Positions 46,080 to 54,683 of a stretch of DNA of 64,000 nt are shown here, in pieces. Origin of the DNA: Streptomyces luomodiensis (GTDB lineage Bacteria; Actinomycetota; Actinomycetes; Streptomycetales; Streptomycetaceae); the NCBI RefSeq assembly GCF_031679605.1, contig NZ_CP117522.1:7130001-7194000 (forward strand), in the 5' to 3' direction. Each line of letters starts with the position of its first letter. Position 1 is the first letter of the stretch. The notes under the pieces were generated by a model that was not told the origin of the DNA, ran no database searches, and worked only from the letters and a program-made list of their open reading frames with translations. A program made the position numbers and the translations under genes.

Positions 46080-47456
46080 ATGCCCATGGGTCACACGGCC
46101 ACGCAGCAGGCCGGTTCCGGCGGCCTGAAAGCGACCGAGCACCGGCTGGCCAATGGCCTGCGCGTGGTGCTCTCCGAGGACCATCTGACCCCGGTCGCCG
46201 CGGTCTGTCTGTGGTACGACGTCGGCTCACGTCATGAGGTCAAGGGGCGCACGGGTCTGGCCCACCTCTTCGAGCACCTGATGTTCCAGGGCTCGGCGCA
46301 GGTCACCGGGAACGGCCACTTCGAGCTGGTGCAGGGGGCCGGCGGCTCGCTCAACGGCACGACCAGCTTCGAGCGCACCAACTACTTCGAGACCATGCCC
46401 GCCCACCAGGTCGAGCTCGCCCTGTGGCTGGAGGCCGACCGGATGGGGTCCCTCCTGACCGCGCTGGACGAGGAGAGCCTGGAGAACCAGCGCGACGTCG
46501 TCAAGAACGAGCGCCGCCAGCGGTACGACAACGTCCCGTACGGCACCGCCTTCGAGAAGCTCGTGGCCATGGCGTACCCCGAGGGCCACCCGTACCACCA
46601 CACCCCGATCGGCTCGATGGCCGACCTGGACGCGGCCTCCCTGGAGGACGCGCGGGAGTTCTTCCGCACCTACTACGCGCCGAACAACGCCGTGCTGTCG
46701 GTCGTCGGCGACATCGACCCCGAGCAGACGCTCGCCTGGATCGAGAAGTACTTCGGCTCCATCCCCTCCCACGACGCCAAGCGGCCGCCCCGCGACGGCA
46801 CGCTCCCGGACGTGATCGGCGGGCAGTTGCGCGAGGTCGTGGAGGAGGAGGTCCCGGCCCGCGCCCTGATGGCCGCCTACCGGCTGCCCCACGACGGCAC
46901 CCGTGAGGCCGACGCCGCCGACCTGGCGCTGACCGTCCTCGGCGGCGGGGAGTCCTCCCGGCTCCACAACCGCCTGGTGCGCCGCGACCGCACCGCCGTG
47001 GCCGCCGGATTCGGCCTGCTGCGGCTGTCGGGCGCCCCCTCGCTCGGCTGGCTGGACGTGAAGACCTCCGGCGGTGTCGAGGTGCCCGCCATCGAGGCCG
47101 CCGTCGACGAGGAGCTGGCCCGCTTCGCCGAGGAGGGGCCGACCCCGCAGGAGATGGAGCGCGCACAGGCGCAGATCGAGCGCGAGTGGCTCGACCGGCT
47201 GGCCACGGTCGGCGGCCGCGCCGACGAGCTCTGCCGGTACGCGGTGCTCTTCGGCGACCCGCAGCTGGCGCTGACCGCCGTGGAGCGGGTGCTCGCCATC
47301 ACCCCCGAGGAGGTGCGGGCCGTGGCCGCCGCGCGGCTGCGCCCCGACAACCGCGCCGTGCTGGTCTACGAGCCCGTCCAGGGCGCCGAGGACGCAGCCG
47401 ACACCGACGCCGACGAAGCCGCCGAGACCGACGCAGAAGGGGAGGCGGCCCAGTGA
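46080..47456 (+). CDS. M16 family zinc metallopeptidase (catalytic partner)
   Basis: 458-residue pitrilysin/processing-peptidase-like protein. The inverted zinc motif is HLFEHLMFQGS (HxxEH), with the distal glutamate in the ENQRDVVKNERRQRYDNVPYG helix. Both halves of the M16 fold are present (second half from about 230, DVIGGQLREVVEEEVPARALMAAYRLP). No signal peptide, so it is probably cytosolic. The ATG at 46080 follows GGAAGGG. Its stop overlaps the start of the next M16 gene, so the pair are likely expressed together as a heterodimer. The C-terminal 20 residues are acidic and Ala-rich. Confidence 0.88.
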   Translation: MPMGHTATQQAGSGGLKATEHRLANGLRVVLSEDHLTPVAAVCLWYDVGSRHEVKGRTGLAHLFEHLMFQGSAQVTGNGHFELVQGAGGSLNGTTSFERTNYFETMPAHQVELALWLEADRMGSLLTALDEESLENQRDVVKNERRQRYDNVPYGTAFEKLVAMAYPEGHPYHHTPIGSMADLDAASLEDAREFFRTYYAPNNAVLSVVGDIDPEQTLAWIEKYFGSIPSHDAKRPPRDGTLPDVIGGQLREVVEEEVPARALMAAYRLPHDGTREADAADLALTVLGGGESSRLHNRLVRRDRTAVAAGFGLLRLSGAPSLGWLDVKTSGGVEVPAIEAAVDEELARFAEEGPTPQEMERAQAQIEREWLDRLATVGGRADELCRYAVLFGDPQLALTAVERVLAITPEEVRAVAAARLRPDNRAVLVYEPVQGAEDAADTDADEAAETDAEGEAAQ

Positions 47457-48859
47457 GCGACGCCGTCACCGCGACCATGACCTTCCACCCGCAGCCGAAG
47501 GGCGGCGCCCCCAAGCCGTGGGCGTTCCCGGCGCCCGAGCGCGGTGAGCTGGCCAACGGCCTCACCGTGCTGCGCTGCCACCGCCCCGGCCAGCAGGTCG
47601 TCGCCGTCGAGATCAATCTGGACGCGCCGCTGGACGCCGAGCCGGCCGGGCTCGACGGCGTCGCCACGATCATGGCGCGCGCCCTGTCGGAGGGCACCGA
47701 CAAGCACGACGCCGAGGAGTTCGCCGCCGAGCTCGAGCGCTGTGGCGCCACGCTGGACGCGCACGCCGACCACCCCGGCGTCCGCGTCTCCCTGGAGGTT
47801 CCGGCCTCCCGGCTGCCCAAGGCGCTCGGTCTGCTGGCCGACGCGCTGCGCGCCCCCGCCTTCCCGGACGGCGAGGTCGAGCGGCTGGTGCGCAACCGGC
47901 TGGACGAGATCCCCCATGAGCTGGCCAATCCGGCCCGCCGCGCCTCGATGGCCCTCTCCGCCGACCTCTTCCCGGCCGCGTCGCGGATGTCCCGGCCGCG
48001 GCAAGGCACCCAGGAGACCATCGAGGGCATCGACGCCGCGGCCGTGCGGGCCTTCTACGAGGCGCATGTCCGGCCCTCCACCTCCACCGCCGTCATCGTG
48101 GGCGACCTCGGCGGCGTCGACCTCGACCGGGCGCTCGCCGACACCCTCGGCGCCTGGACGGGCGGGGCGGCCGTGCCGCGCACGGTGCCTCCGATCGTCG
48201 CGGACGACACCGGCCGCGTGGTGATCGTCGACCGGCCGGGCGCGGTCCAGACCCAGCTGCTCATCGGGCGCGTGGGCGCCGACCGCCACGACCGCGTCTG
48301 GCCCGCGCAGGTGCTGGGCACCTACTGCCTGGGCGGCACCCTCACCTCCCGCCTCGACCGTGTGCTGCGCGAGGAGAAGGGCTACACCTACGGGGTGCGC
48401 GCCTTCGGCCAGGTGCTGCGCTCCGCGCCCCCCGCGCCCTCCGGCGGTTCCTCGGGCGCCGCGATGCTGGCGATCAGCGGCTCGGTGGCCACCGAGGTCA
48501 CCGGCCCCGCGCTGGAGGACCTCTGGAAGGTGCTGCGCACGCTGAAGGAGGAAGGGCTGACGGACGAGGAGCGCGATGTCGCGGTGCAGAACCTGGTGGG
48601 CGTCGCGCCGCTGAAGTACGAGACGGCGGCGGCCGTCGCGGGCACCCTCGCCGACCAGGTCGAACAGCACCTTCCGGACGACTTCCAGGCGCAGCTCTAC
48701 GCCCGCCTCGCGGAGACCGGCACGGTGGAGGCCACGGCGGCGGTGGTGAGCGCCTTCCCGGCGGACCGGCTGGTCACGGTGCTGGTCGGCGACGCCTCGG
48801 CGATCGAGGAGCCGGTCAGGGCGCTGGGCATCGGCGAGGTGCGCGTCATCTCCGGCTGA
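47453..48859 (+). CDS. M16-family peptidase-like protein lacking the zinc motif (non-catalytic partner)
   Basis: 468 residues of the same fold, translationally coupled (GTGA overlap) to the preceding gene. At the place of HxxEH it has GVATIMARALSEGTDKHDAEEF, so the zinc ligands are missing and the subunit is predicted inactive. The domain order is kept: RHRVNGLTVL-type strand (ELANGLTVLRCHRPGQQVVAV), SRLDRVLREEKGYTYGVRAFGQ and a C-terminal lobe. This matches heterodimeric M16 enzymes in which one subunit binds and the other cuts. The substrate is unknown. Confidence 0.85.
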   Translation: MSDAVTATMTFHPQPKGGAPKPWAFPAPERGELANGLTVLRCHRPGQQVVAVEINLDAPLDAEPAGLDGVATIMARALSEGTDKHDAEEFAAELERCGATLDAHADHPGVRVSLEVPASRLPKALGLLADALRAPAFPDGEVERLVRNRLDEIPHELANPARRASMALSADLFPAASRMSRPRQGTQETIEGIDAAAVRAFYEAHVRPSTSTAVIVGDLGGVDLDRALADTLGAWTGGAAVPRTVPPIVADDTGRVVIVDRPGAVQTQLLIGRVGADRHDRVWPAQVLGTYCLGGTLTSRLDRVLREEKGYTYGVRAFGQVLRSAPPAPSGGSSGAAMLAISGSVATEVTGPALEDLWKVLRTLKEEGLTDEERDVAVQNLVGVAPLKYETAAAVAGTLADQVEQHLPDDFQAQLYARLAETGTVEATAAVVSAFPADRLVTVLVGDASAIEEPVRALGIGEVRVISG

Positions 48860-48951
48860 GCCGGCCTGACGCTTCGTCGGCTGACGGCCCGACGACTGAC
48901 GGACCGTCCGGCCGGCGATGCGGCCGATGAGCCGGTCCGCGATCCGGTGCG

Positions 48952-48990
48952 GGAAGGACCCCGGCCCCAAGGGGGTGCCGGGGTCCTTCC
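48952..48990 (+). terminator. Terminator of the M16 operon
   Basis: A 14-bp perfect stem GGAAGGACCCCGGC (48952-48965) pairs with 48977-48990; the loop is 11 bases. Confidence 0.85.
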
Positions 48991-49139
48991 TTCATGCCCG
49001 ATTTAATGCCCGATTTGTGGGAGTGACTACGTGTTTGGTTTGTGGGGAGAGCAACAAAAAACCGGAACCGTTTGGTGATCGAAAGCGGGCCCGTTTAGCG
49101 TCAATCCGGCTGTTCGCCAGCGACCCGCCGCATCCGCGG

Positions 49140-49293
49140 CACGGACAGTCATCGCCGAGTCCCCGTACGGCGCGAGCCAGGGGAGCCGGGGACCCAACAC
49201 GTCCCCTGGGGTGAATCGGGCGCCTTCCCCGGTGGGGGAGGGGCTCGTAGGAGACCTTCCTGCTCCGAACCCGTCAGCTAACCCGGTAGGCGA
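49140..49293 (+). ncRNA. c-di-AMP riboswitch (ydaO-yuaA type)
   Basis: The leader of the M23 peptidase gene has the conserved blocks of the actinobacterial ydaO motif. These are CGCCGAGTCCCCG near 49153, GAGCCGGGGACCC near 49184, GGGGTGAATCGGGCGCC near 49209, GTAGGAGACCTTCC near 49247 and the highly typical TCCGAACCCGTCAGCTAACC (49264-49283) followed by GGTAGGCG. In actinomycetes this RNA turns off cell-wall hydrolase genes when c-di-AMP binds. Outer boundaries are approximate; identification is by recall of the motif, not a covariance search. Confidence 0.85.
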
Positions 49294-49320
49294 GAAGGAA
49301 GGAAAGGAGTGCGCCAGACC

Positions 49321-50115
49321 ATGGCGTTCACCCGTACCGCCACCGGGAAGCACCGTCGTCCCCGCAAACCCGGCCTGCGCACCGGCGCGAACATCGCGGG
49401 CATCACCACGGTCGCTTCGGGAGTCGTCGCCGGGATAGCCGGACAGGCGTTCGCGGCCGACGAGGGCCCCTCCTCCCACGAGACCGGTCTGACCCAGGCG
49501 ATCGTGATCGGCGACGGGATCGCGGACCACATCGAGGCCCAGGCGCAGTCCCAGGAGACCGCCGCCGAGCAGGCCGCCGCCAAGGCCAAGGCGGAGGCCG
49601 TCGCCCGGCAGGAGGCCGCCAGGAAGGCGGAGGCGGCGGCGAAGAAGGCCAAGGCGGAGCGCGATGCCAAGCTGCGCGCGGCGCGCGAGGCCGAGCGCAA
49701 GCGCCTCAACACCTTCGTGGCGCCGATCAGCGGCTCCTACGTCTCCACGGCCTACCAGGCGTCCAGCGGTCTGTGGTCCTCCGGCACCCACACCGGTATC
49801 GACTTCCACGCCTCCACCGGCACCTCGGTGCACGCCGTGGGCTCCGGCGAGGTCGTCGAGGCGGGCTGGGGCGGTGCCTACGGCAACAACATCGTCATCA
49901 AGATGAACGACGGCACCTACACCCAGTACGGTCATCTGTCGTCGATCGGCGTCTCGGTGGGCCAGAAGGTGACCCCGGGCCAGCAGATCGGCCTGTCGGG
50001 CGCCACCGGCAACGTCACCGGACCGCATCTGCACTTCGAGGCCCGCACCAGCGCGGAGTACGGGTCGGACATCGACCCCCTGGCGTACCTGCGCTCGCAC
50101 GGCGTCAACGTCTGA
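49321..50115 (+). CDS. Secreted M23 family peptidase (LytM-type cell-wall hydrolase)
   Basis: 264 residues. The signal region is MAFTRTATGKHRRPRKPGLRTGANIAGITTVASGVVAGIAGQAFAA, ending in an AxA site. A coiled-coil Ala/Lys/Glu segment (residues about 75-135) precedes the LytM domain. Zinc ligands are in HTGIDFHAS, GHLSSIG and HLHFEART. It should cut peptidoglycan cross-bridges. The ATG at 49321 follows AAAGGAG by about 11 bases; GTG four codons upstream is also possible. A c-di-AMP riboswitch lies in its leader, linking wall remodelling to turgor/potassium signalling. Confidence 0.9.
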   Translation: MAFTRTATGKHRRPRKPGLRTGANIAGITTVASGVVAGIAGQAFAADEGPSSHETGLTQAIVIGDGIADHIEAQAQSQETAAEQAAAKAKAEAVARQEAARKAEAAAKKAKAERDAKLRAAREAERKRLNTFVAPISGSYVSTAYQASSGLWSSGTHTGIDFHASTGTSVHAVGSGEVVEAGWGGAYGNNIVIKMNDGTYTQYGHLSSIGVSVGQKVTPGQQIGLSGATGNVTGPHLHFEARTSAEYGSDIDPLAYLRSHGVNV

Positions 50116-50148
50116 CCGCCTGCTCCCGGAACACCGCGAGCATTCCGT

Positions 50149-50177
50149 GAAGGCCCCGTCCGCCGGACGGGGCCTTC
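50149..50177 (+). terminator. Terminator of the M23 peptidase gene
   Basis: A 14-bp stem GAAGGCCCCGTCCG (50149-50162) pairs almost directly with 50164-50177, a tight hairpin with a short loop after end fraying. Confidence 0.75.
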
Positions 50178-50377
50178 GGCGTGCGCACCGCCGCCCGCCG
50201 CCCCAAGCCGTCGCCGCCCCAGCCACCGTCACCCCAAGCCGCCGCTGACCAAAAAATATCCATGAAATGCTCCCCGCCATCGGAAATGGCGTCCGCTTGG
50301 AATAGAGTATTCAACGCGTGTTCAATGGGTGCGTTTCGCGGGCGTTTAGGCGGAGGTTCGGCAATGTGGGACCGGAA

Positions 50378-51133
50378 ATGAACGGGGATACGACCGCGGT
50401 CCAGGGCGGTCGCCGGATTTCGGCGCACGCACTGTGTACGGCGATTCGCGACGACATCGTCTCCGGTGCGTACCAGCCCGGCAGCCGGCTCACCGAGGAA
50501 CTCCTCGCCCGGCGCTACGGGGTCTCGCGGGTGCCCGTCCGGGAGGCGCTGCGCACCCTGGAGTCCGAGGGTTTCGTGACCACCCGGCGGCATGCGGGGG
50601 CCTGTGTCGCCCAGCCCTCCGAACGTGAGGCGGCCGATCTGCTGGACATCCGCGCGCTGCTGGAGCCGCTGGGCGCCGCGCGGGCCGCACAGCGCCGCAC
50701 CGAGGCGCATCTGAAGGTGCTGCGCGGGCTGGTCAGGCTCGGCCGGGAGCGGGCCCAGCGCGGTCAGCTCGGTGAACTGCGGCCGCTGGCCGACTGGTTC
50801 CACGAGACGCTCGCCCAGGCGTCCGGCAGTCCGAGCCTGGCCGGGATGCTCGTCCAGCTGCGCCGCAAGACCGCGTGGGTGTTCGCGGCCGTTCCGGCGC
50901 CGCAGCCCGCGCCGGCCGAGGGCGCCCGGCGCCCCGACCCGGCCGCGCGGGCCGTGGAGTCGTGGGCGGAGCACGGCGCGCTGGTGGACGCGGTCGCGCG
51001 CGGCGACGCCGACCGGGCGCGGACGCTCGCCACCGTGCACACCGAGCGCTCGCTGTCGGAATACCGGCTGCACCGCCCCATTCCGGTGAGGACTTCGAAA
51101 CATTCCGTCAACACGGCGAGCGGCCAGAATTAA
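50378..51133 (+). CDS. GntR-family transcriptional regulator
   Basis: 251 residues. GntR winged helix near the N-terminus: LCTAIRDDIVSGAYQPGSRLTEELLARRYGVSRVPVREALRTLESEGFVTTRRHAGACV. A FadR/FCD-like C-terminal domain follows (DLLDIRALLEPLGAARAAQRRTEAHLKVL ... HGALVDAVARGDADRARTLATVHTERSL). Start ATG 50378 (MNGDTTAVQGG) is preceded by GGACCGGAA, a weak site. It converges on ptsH with a shared terminator. No operator or target can be named. Confidence 0.82.
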   Translation: MNGDTTAVQGGRRISAHALCTAIRDDIVSGAYQPGSRLTEELLARRYGVSRVPVREALRTLESEGFVTTRRHAGACVAQPSEREAADLLDIRALLEPLGAARAAQRRTEAHLKVLRGLVRLGRERAQRGQLGELRPLADWFHETLAQASGSPSLAGMLVQLRRKTAWVFAAVPAPQPAPAEGARRPDPAARAVESWAEHGALVDAVARGDADRARTLATVHTERSLSEYRLHRPIPVRTSKHSVNTASGQN

Positions 51134-51210
51134 CAGTGGTCGGAAATTATTGGCGCTGATTCACGGCTCGGTTCTCCGTCGCCGAGTCCGGGCGGAAACA
51201 GAAAAACAAC

Positions 51211-51245
51211 GGGGCCGCGGTGACCGGAATGGTCACTGCGGCCCC
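51211..51245. terminator. Bidirectional terminator between the GntR gene and ptsH
   Basis: Left arm GGGGCCGCGGTGACC (51211-51225) pairs with GGTCACTGCGGCCCC (51231-51245), with one G-T wobble; the loop is GGAAT. An A-rich run on the left gives a U-rich tail for the ptsH transcript. Confidence 0.8.
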
Positions 51246-51287
51246 GCCGCGCCGTTTCCCCGAATCGCTCGGGATTCACACGGGAAT

Positions 51288-51569
51288 TCAGACGGTCTCC
51301 GGAAGCTCCTCGAGGCCCTCCGCCACCAGCTTCGCCAGGCGGTCGAGCGCCACCTCGGCGTCGTCGGCGTCGGAGGCGAGGACGACCTCCTCGCCGCCCT
51401 GGGCGCCCAGGCCGAGCACGGCCAGCATGGAGGCGGCGTTGACCGGGGTGCCGTCCGCCTTGGCGATCGTGATGGGGACGCCGGCGGCGGTGGCCGCCCG
51501 GACGAAGATCGACGCAGGGCGGGCGTGCAGGCCCTCGGCCCAGCCGATGGTGACGCGGCGCTCAGCCAT
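51288..51569 (-). CDS. ptsH: Phosphocarrier protein HPr
   Basis: 93-residue phosphotransferase-system carrier. The phospho-His is in GWAEGLHARPASIFVRAA (His about 15), and the conserved NAASMLAVLGLGA segment carries the regulatory-serine position. HPr passes phosphate from enzyme I to sugar EIIA; in Streptomyces it serves N-acetylglucosamine and fructose uptake. The ATG at 51569 follows GAAGGGC. A DasR-type dre site lies 24 bases upstream, matching the known DasR control of ptsH. Confidence 0.95.
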   Translation of the reverse strand: MAERRVTIGWAEGLHARPASIFVRAATAAGVPITIAKADGTPVNAASMLAVLGLGAQGGEEVVLASDADDAEVALDRLAKLVAEGLEELPETV

Positions 51570-51592
51570 GGTGTTGCCCTTCAGGTGGGTGC

Positions 51593-51608
51593 GGTTGTCT
51601 AGACCAAA
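51593..51608. promoter_or_regulatory. DasR responsive element (dre) upstream of ptsH
   Basis: On the ptsH strand the 16 bases read TTTGGTCTAGACAACC. The core TGGTCTAGAC is identical to the dre consensus ACTGGTCTAGACCACT, with mismatches only at the edges. It lies just ahead of ptsH. Confidence 0.8.
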
Positions 51609-51627
51609 GCATACGGTGTCCGTATGC
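51609..51627. promoter_or_regulatory. Second dyad in the ptsH-acetyltransferase divergent region
   Basis: GCATACGG-TGT-CCGTATGC is a perfect 8-bp inverted repeat directly adjoining the dre site. The bound protein is unknown. Confidence 0.5.
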
Positions 51628-51753
51628 ATCCGGGGGATGCCCGAGTGAGTCCGGTCGTGCCCGGACCGGCCCGATACGGACCTTCCCCCGACACCTGGCC
51701 GCGACGCAAGGGTGTCCACCATGCGGACCGCGCGCGGCCCGTACCCTGGCCCC

Positions 51754-54600
51754 ATGCGGAATCCGCCGGATCAGCACGCCTACCCGACCCACTGGGAAGC
51801 CGACGTGGTGCTCCGGGACGGTGGTACGGCACAGATCCGCCCCATCACCCCCGATGACGCCCAGCGGCTGATCAGCTTCTACGAGCGGGTCTCGGACGAG
51901 TCGAAGTACTACCGCTTCTTCGCGCCCTACCCCCGCCTCTCCGACCGCGACGTCCACCGCTTCACCCACCACGACTACGTCGACCGGGTGGGCCTCGCGG
52001 CGATCGTCGGGGACGAGTTCATCGCCACCGTCCGCTTCGACCGCATCGACAGCCGGGGAATGCCGGCCCACTCGGCCCCCGCCACCGCCCCGGACGGCGG
52101 CCTCACGGCCCCTTCCGGACCCGCCCTCGCCGACGAGGCCGAGGTCGCCTTCCTGGTCCAGGACGCCCACCAGGGCCGCGGGGTGGCCTCCGCGCTCCTC
52201 GAACACATCGCCGCCGTCGCGCGCGAGCGGGCCATCCGCCGGTTCGCCGCCGAGGTGCTGCCCGCCAACACCAAGATGATCAAGGTGTTCACGGACGCGG
52301 GCTACACCCAGAAGCGCAGCTTCGAGGACGGGGTCGTCCGCCTCGAGTTCGACCTCGAACCCACCGACCGCTCCCTGGCCGTCATGCGCGCCCGCGAGCA
52401 GCGTGCCGAGGCCCGCTCCGTCCAGCGGCTGCTCGCGCCCGGTTCCGTCGCCGTCATCGGCACCAGCCGCAGCTCCGGTGGCGTCGGCCGCACCGTGCTG
52501 CGCAACCTCCTCGACGGCGGCTTCACGGGGCGCGTGCACGCCGTCAACCAGGCCTTCCCCGACGATCTGACCCGCCTGGAGCCGGAGGGCGTCCCGGCCC
52601 ACCGCTCGCTGCGCGCCATTGCGGACCCCGTCGACCTGGCCGTCGTCGCCGTCCCCGCCGAGCGGGTGCCCGACGTGGTGGCCGAATGCGGCGACCACGG
52701 TGTCCAGGGCCTCGTCGTGCTCTCCGCCGGATACGCGGAGAGCGGGCGCGAGGGCCGCGACCGCCAGCGCGACCTCGTCCGCCAGGCGCGGACCTACGGC
52801 ATGCGCGTCATCGGCCCGAACGCCTTCGGCGTCATCAACACCGCCGAGGGCGTCCGGCTGAACGCCTCCCTGTCCCCACAGCTGCCCAACCCCGGCCGGC
52901 TGGGCCTGTTCACCCAGTCCGGGGCGATCGGCATCGCGCTGCTGTCCGGGCTGCACCGGCGCGGCGCCGGGCTGGCGAGCCTCGCCGGGATCGCGGGGAT
53001 ATCGACCTTCGTGTCCGCGGGGAACCGCGCCGACGTCTCGGGCAACGACCTCCTCCAGTACTGGTACGACGATCCGCGGACGGACGTCGTCCTGATGTAC
53101 CTGGAATCCATCGGCAACCCCCGCAAGTTCACCCGGCTCGCCAGGCGCACCGCCGCCGTCAAACCGGTGGTCGTCGTCAAGGGCGCCCGCCACAGCGGCA
53201 GCGCCCCCACCGGCCATGCCGTGCCCACCACCCGGATCCCCGACGCCACCGTCTCCGACCTGCTGCGGCAGGCGGGCGTCATCCGGGTCGAGACCGTCAC
53301 CGAGCTCGCCGACGCCGGGGTGCTGCTCGCCTCCCAGCCGCTGCCCGCCGGTCCGCGCGTCGCCATCCTCGGCAACTCCGAGTCGCTCGGCCTGCTCACC
53401 TACGACGCCTGCCTCACCGAGGGACTCAGCCCGCTGCCGCCCCGCGACCTCACCACGGCCGCCGCCCCGGACGACTTCCGGCGCGCCCTGACCGAGGCCC
53501 TCGCCGACGACGCCTGTGACGCCGTCGTCGTCACCGCCATCCCCTGGGTCGGTGACGCCCGCGCGGACGCCCTCGCCGCCGCCGTACGGGAGGCGGCCCA
53601 GGTGTCCGGGCCCACCCCGGCCAAGCCGGTGGCGGTGGTCCACCTGGAGATCCAGGAGCTCGCGGCGGCCCTGGCCGGCACCGGCGGCGAGCCCGCGCCG
53701 GGCACCCGGCGGATCCCCGCCTACCCCGCCGCCGAGCGGGCCGTGCGCGCGCTCGCCGAGGCCGTGCGGTACGCGCGCTGGCGGCAGGAGGCCGCCGAGC
53801 CCGGACGGGTCCCGGAGTACGACGACATCGACGAGGCGGGCGCCGCCGCCGACATCCAGGTGCTGCTCACCCCGGCCGACGACACCGGCGGGACCGGCGA
53901 CGACACGGACCCGGGCGTCGAGCTGTCGCCCGGCGACACCCAGCGCCTCCTGGCCCGCTACGGCGTCAGCGTGCTGCCCGCCCTCCCCGCGCCCGACCCC
54001 GACACCGCCGTACGGGCCGCCGGGCGGCTCGGCTTCCCGGTCGCCCTCAAGCCCACCGCCGCGCATCTGCGCCACCGCACCGACCTGGGCGGGGTACGGC
54101 TGGAACTGGGCAGCGAGGCGGAACTGCGCCGGGCCTACGCCGAGTTGACCGACTACCTGGGCCGGCCCGAGGAGCTGGGGCTGGTCGTGCAGCGGATGGC
54201 GCCGCGCGGCGTGGACACCGTCGTACGGGCCGCCATCGACCCCGCCGCCGGGGCCGTGCTCTCCTTCGGACTCGCCGGCGCACCCTCCGAACTGCTCGGC
54301 GACACCGCCCACAGCCTCGTCCCCGTCACCGGCCGGGACGCCGCCGAGCTGATCCGGTCCATCCGGACCGCGCCACTCCTGTTCGGCTGGCGCGGCTCCA
54401 AGCCGGTGGACACCGCCGCCCTGGAGGAGCTGCTGCTGAGGGTGTCCCGCCTGGTGGACGACCATCCGGAAGTGGTCGCCGTGGACCTCGAGCCCGTCGT
54501 CATCGCCCAGCAGGGCCTCTCCGTGCTCGGCGCCTCGGCGCGGCTCGCCCCGCCACCGCCGCGCACCGACCTCGGCCCCCGCCACATGCCCGCCTACTGA
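51754..54600 (+). CDS. Pat-like GNAT acetyltransferase fused to an NDP-forming acyl-CoA ligase domain
   Basis: 948 residues. The N-terminal GNAT domain (residues about 20-200) has HWEADVVLRDGGTAQIRPITPDDAQRLISFYERVSDESKYYRFF and the acetyl-CoA loop VQDAHQGRGVASALLEH. Next come a CoA-binding Rossmann domain (SVAVIGTSRSSGGVGRTVLRNLLDGGFTGRVHAVN), succinyl-CoA-synthetase-like modules (GLFTQSGAIGIALLSGLHRRGAG ... NSESLGLLTYDA), and an ATP-grasp end (LARYGVSVLPALPAPD ... LVVQRMAPRGVDTVVRAAIDP). The order differs from enteric Pat, where GNAT is last. Such actinobacterial proteins acetylate acyl-CoA synthetases. The ATG at 51754 follows TACCCT by 6 bases, so it is probably leaderless. Confidence 0.88.
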   Translation: MRNPPDQHAYPTHWEADVVLRDGGTAQIRPITPDDAQRLISFYERVSDESKYYRFFAPYPRLSDRDVHRFTHHDYVDRVGLAAIVGDEFIATVRFDRIDSRGMPAHSAPATAPDGGLTAPSGPALADEAEVAFLVQDAHQGRGVASALLEHIAAVARERAIRRFAAEVLPANTKMIKVFTDAGYTQKRSFEDGVVRLEFDLEPTDRSLAVMRAREQRAEARSVQRLLAPGSVAVIGTSRSSGGVGRTVLRNLLDGGFTGRVHAVNQAFPDDLTRLEPEGVPAHRSLRAIADPVDLAVVAVPAERVPDVVAECGDHGVQGLVVLSAGYAESGREGRDRQRDLVRQARTYGMRVIGPNAFGVINTAEGVRLNASLSPQLPNPGRLGLFTQSGAIGIALLSGLHRRGAGLASLAGIAGISTFVSAGNRADVSGNDLLQYWYDDPRTDVVLMYLESIGNPRKFTRLARRTAAVKPVVVVKGARHSGSAPTGHAVPTTRIPDATVSDLLRQAGVIRVETVTELADAGVLLASQPLPAGPRVAILGNSESLGLLTYDACLTEGLSPLPPRDLTTAAAPDDFRRALTEALADDACDAVVVTAIPWVGDARADALAAAVREAAQVSGPTPAKPVAVVHLEIQELAAALAGTGGEPAPGTRRIPAYPAAERAVRALAEAVRYARWRQEAAEPGRVPEYDDIDEAGAAADIQVLLTPADDTGGTGDDTDPGVELSPGDTQRLLARYGVSVLPALPAPDPDTAVRAAGRLGFPVALKPTAAHLRHRTDLGGVRLELGSEAELRRAYAELTDYLGRPEELGLVVQRMAPRGVDTVVRAAIDPAAGAVLSFGLAGAPSELLGDTAHSLVPVTGRDAAELIRSIRTAPLLFGWRGSKPVDTAALEELLLRVSRLVDDHPEVVAVDLEPVVIAQQGLSVLGASARLAPPPPRTDLGPRHMPAY

Positions 54601-54683
54601 CCTCCCCGGCCCCGGCGGCCCGGCCGTCCGGCCCTTCGCGGCCATGGGCGCCAGTGTCGGTGCGGCCCCGTAGGATGGTGCAC

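Larger units (their letters stand above)
48860..49320. other. Gene-free region between the M16 pair and the M23 gene
   Basis: The 461-bp stretch holds the M16 terminator (48952-48990), a short AT-richer promoter region (49000-49090) and the c-di-AMP riboswitch leader (about 49140-49293). No gene is supported within it. Confidence 0.8.
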
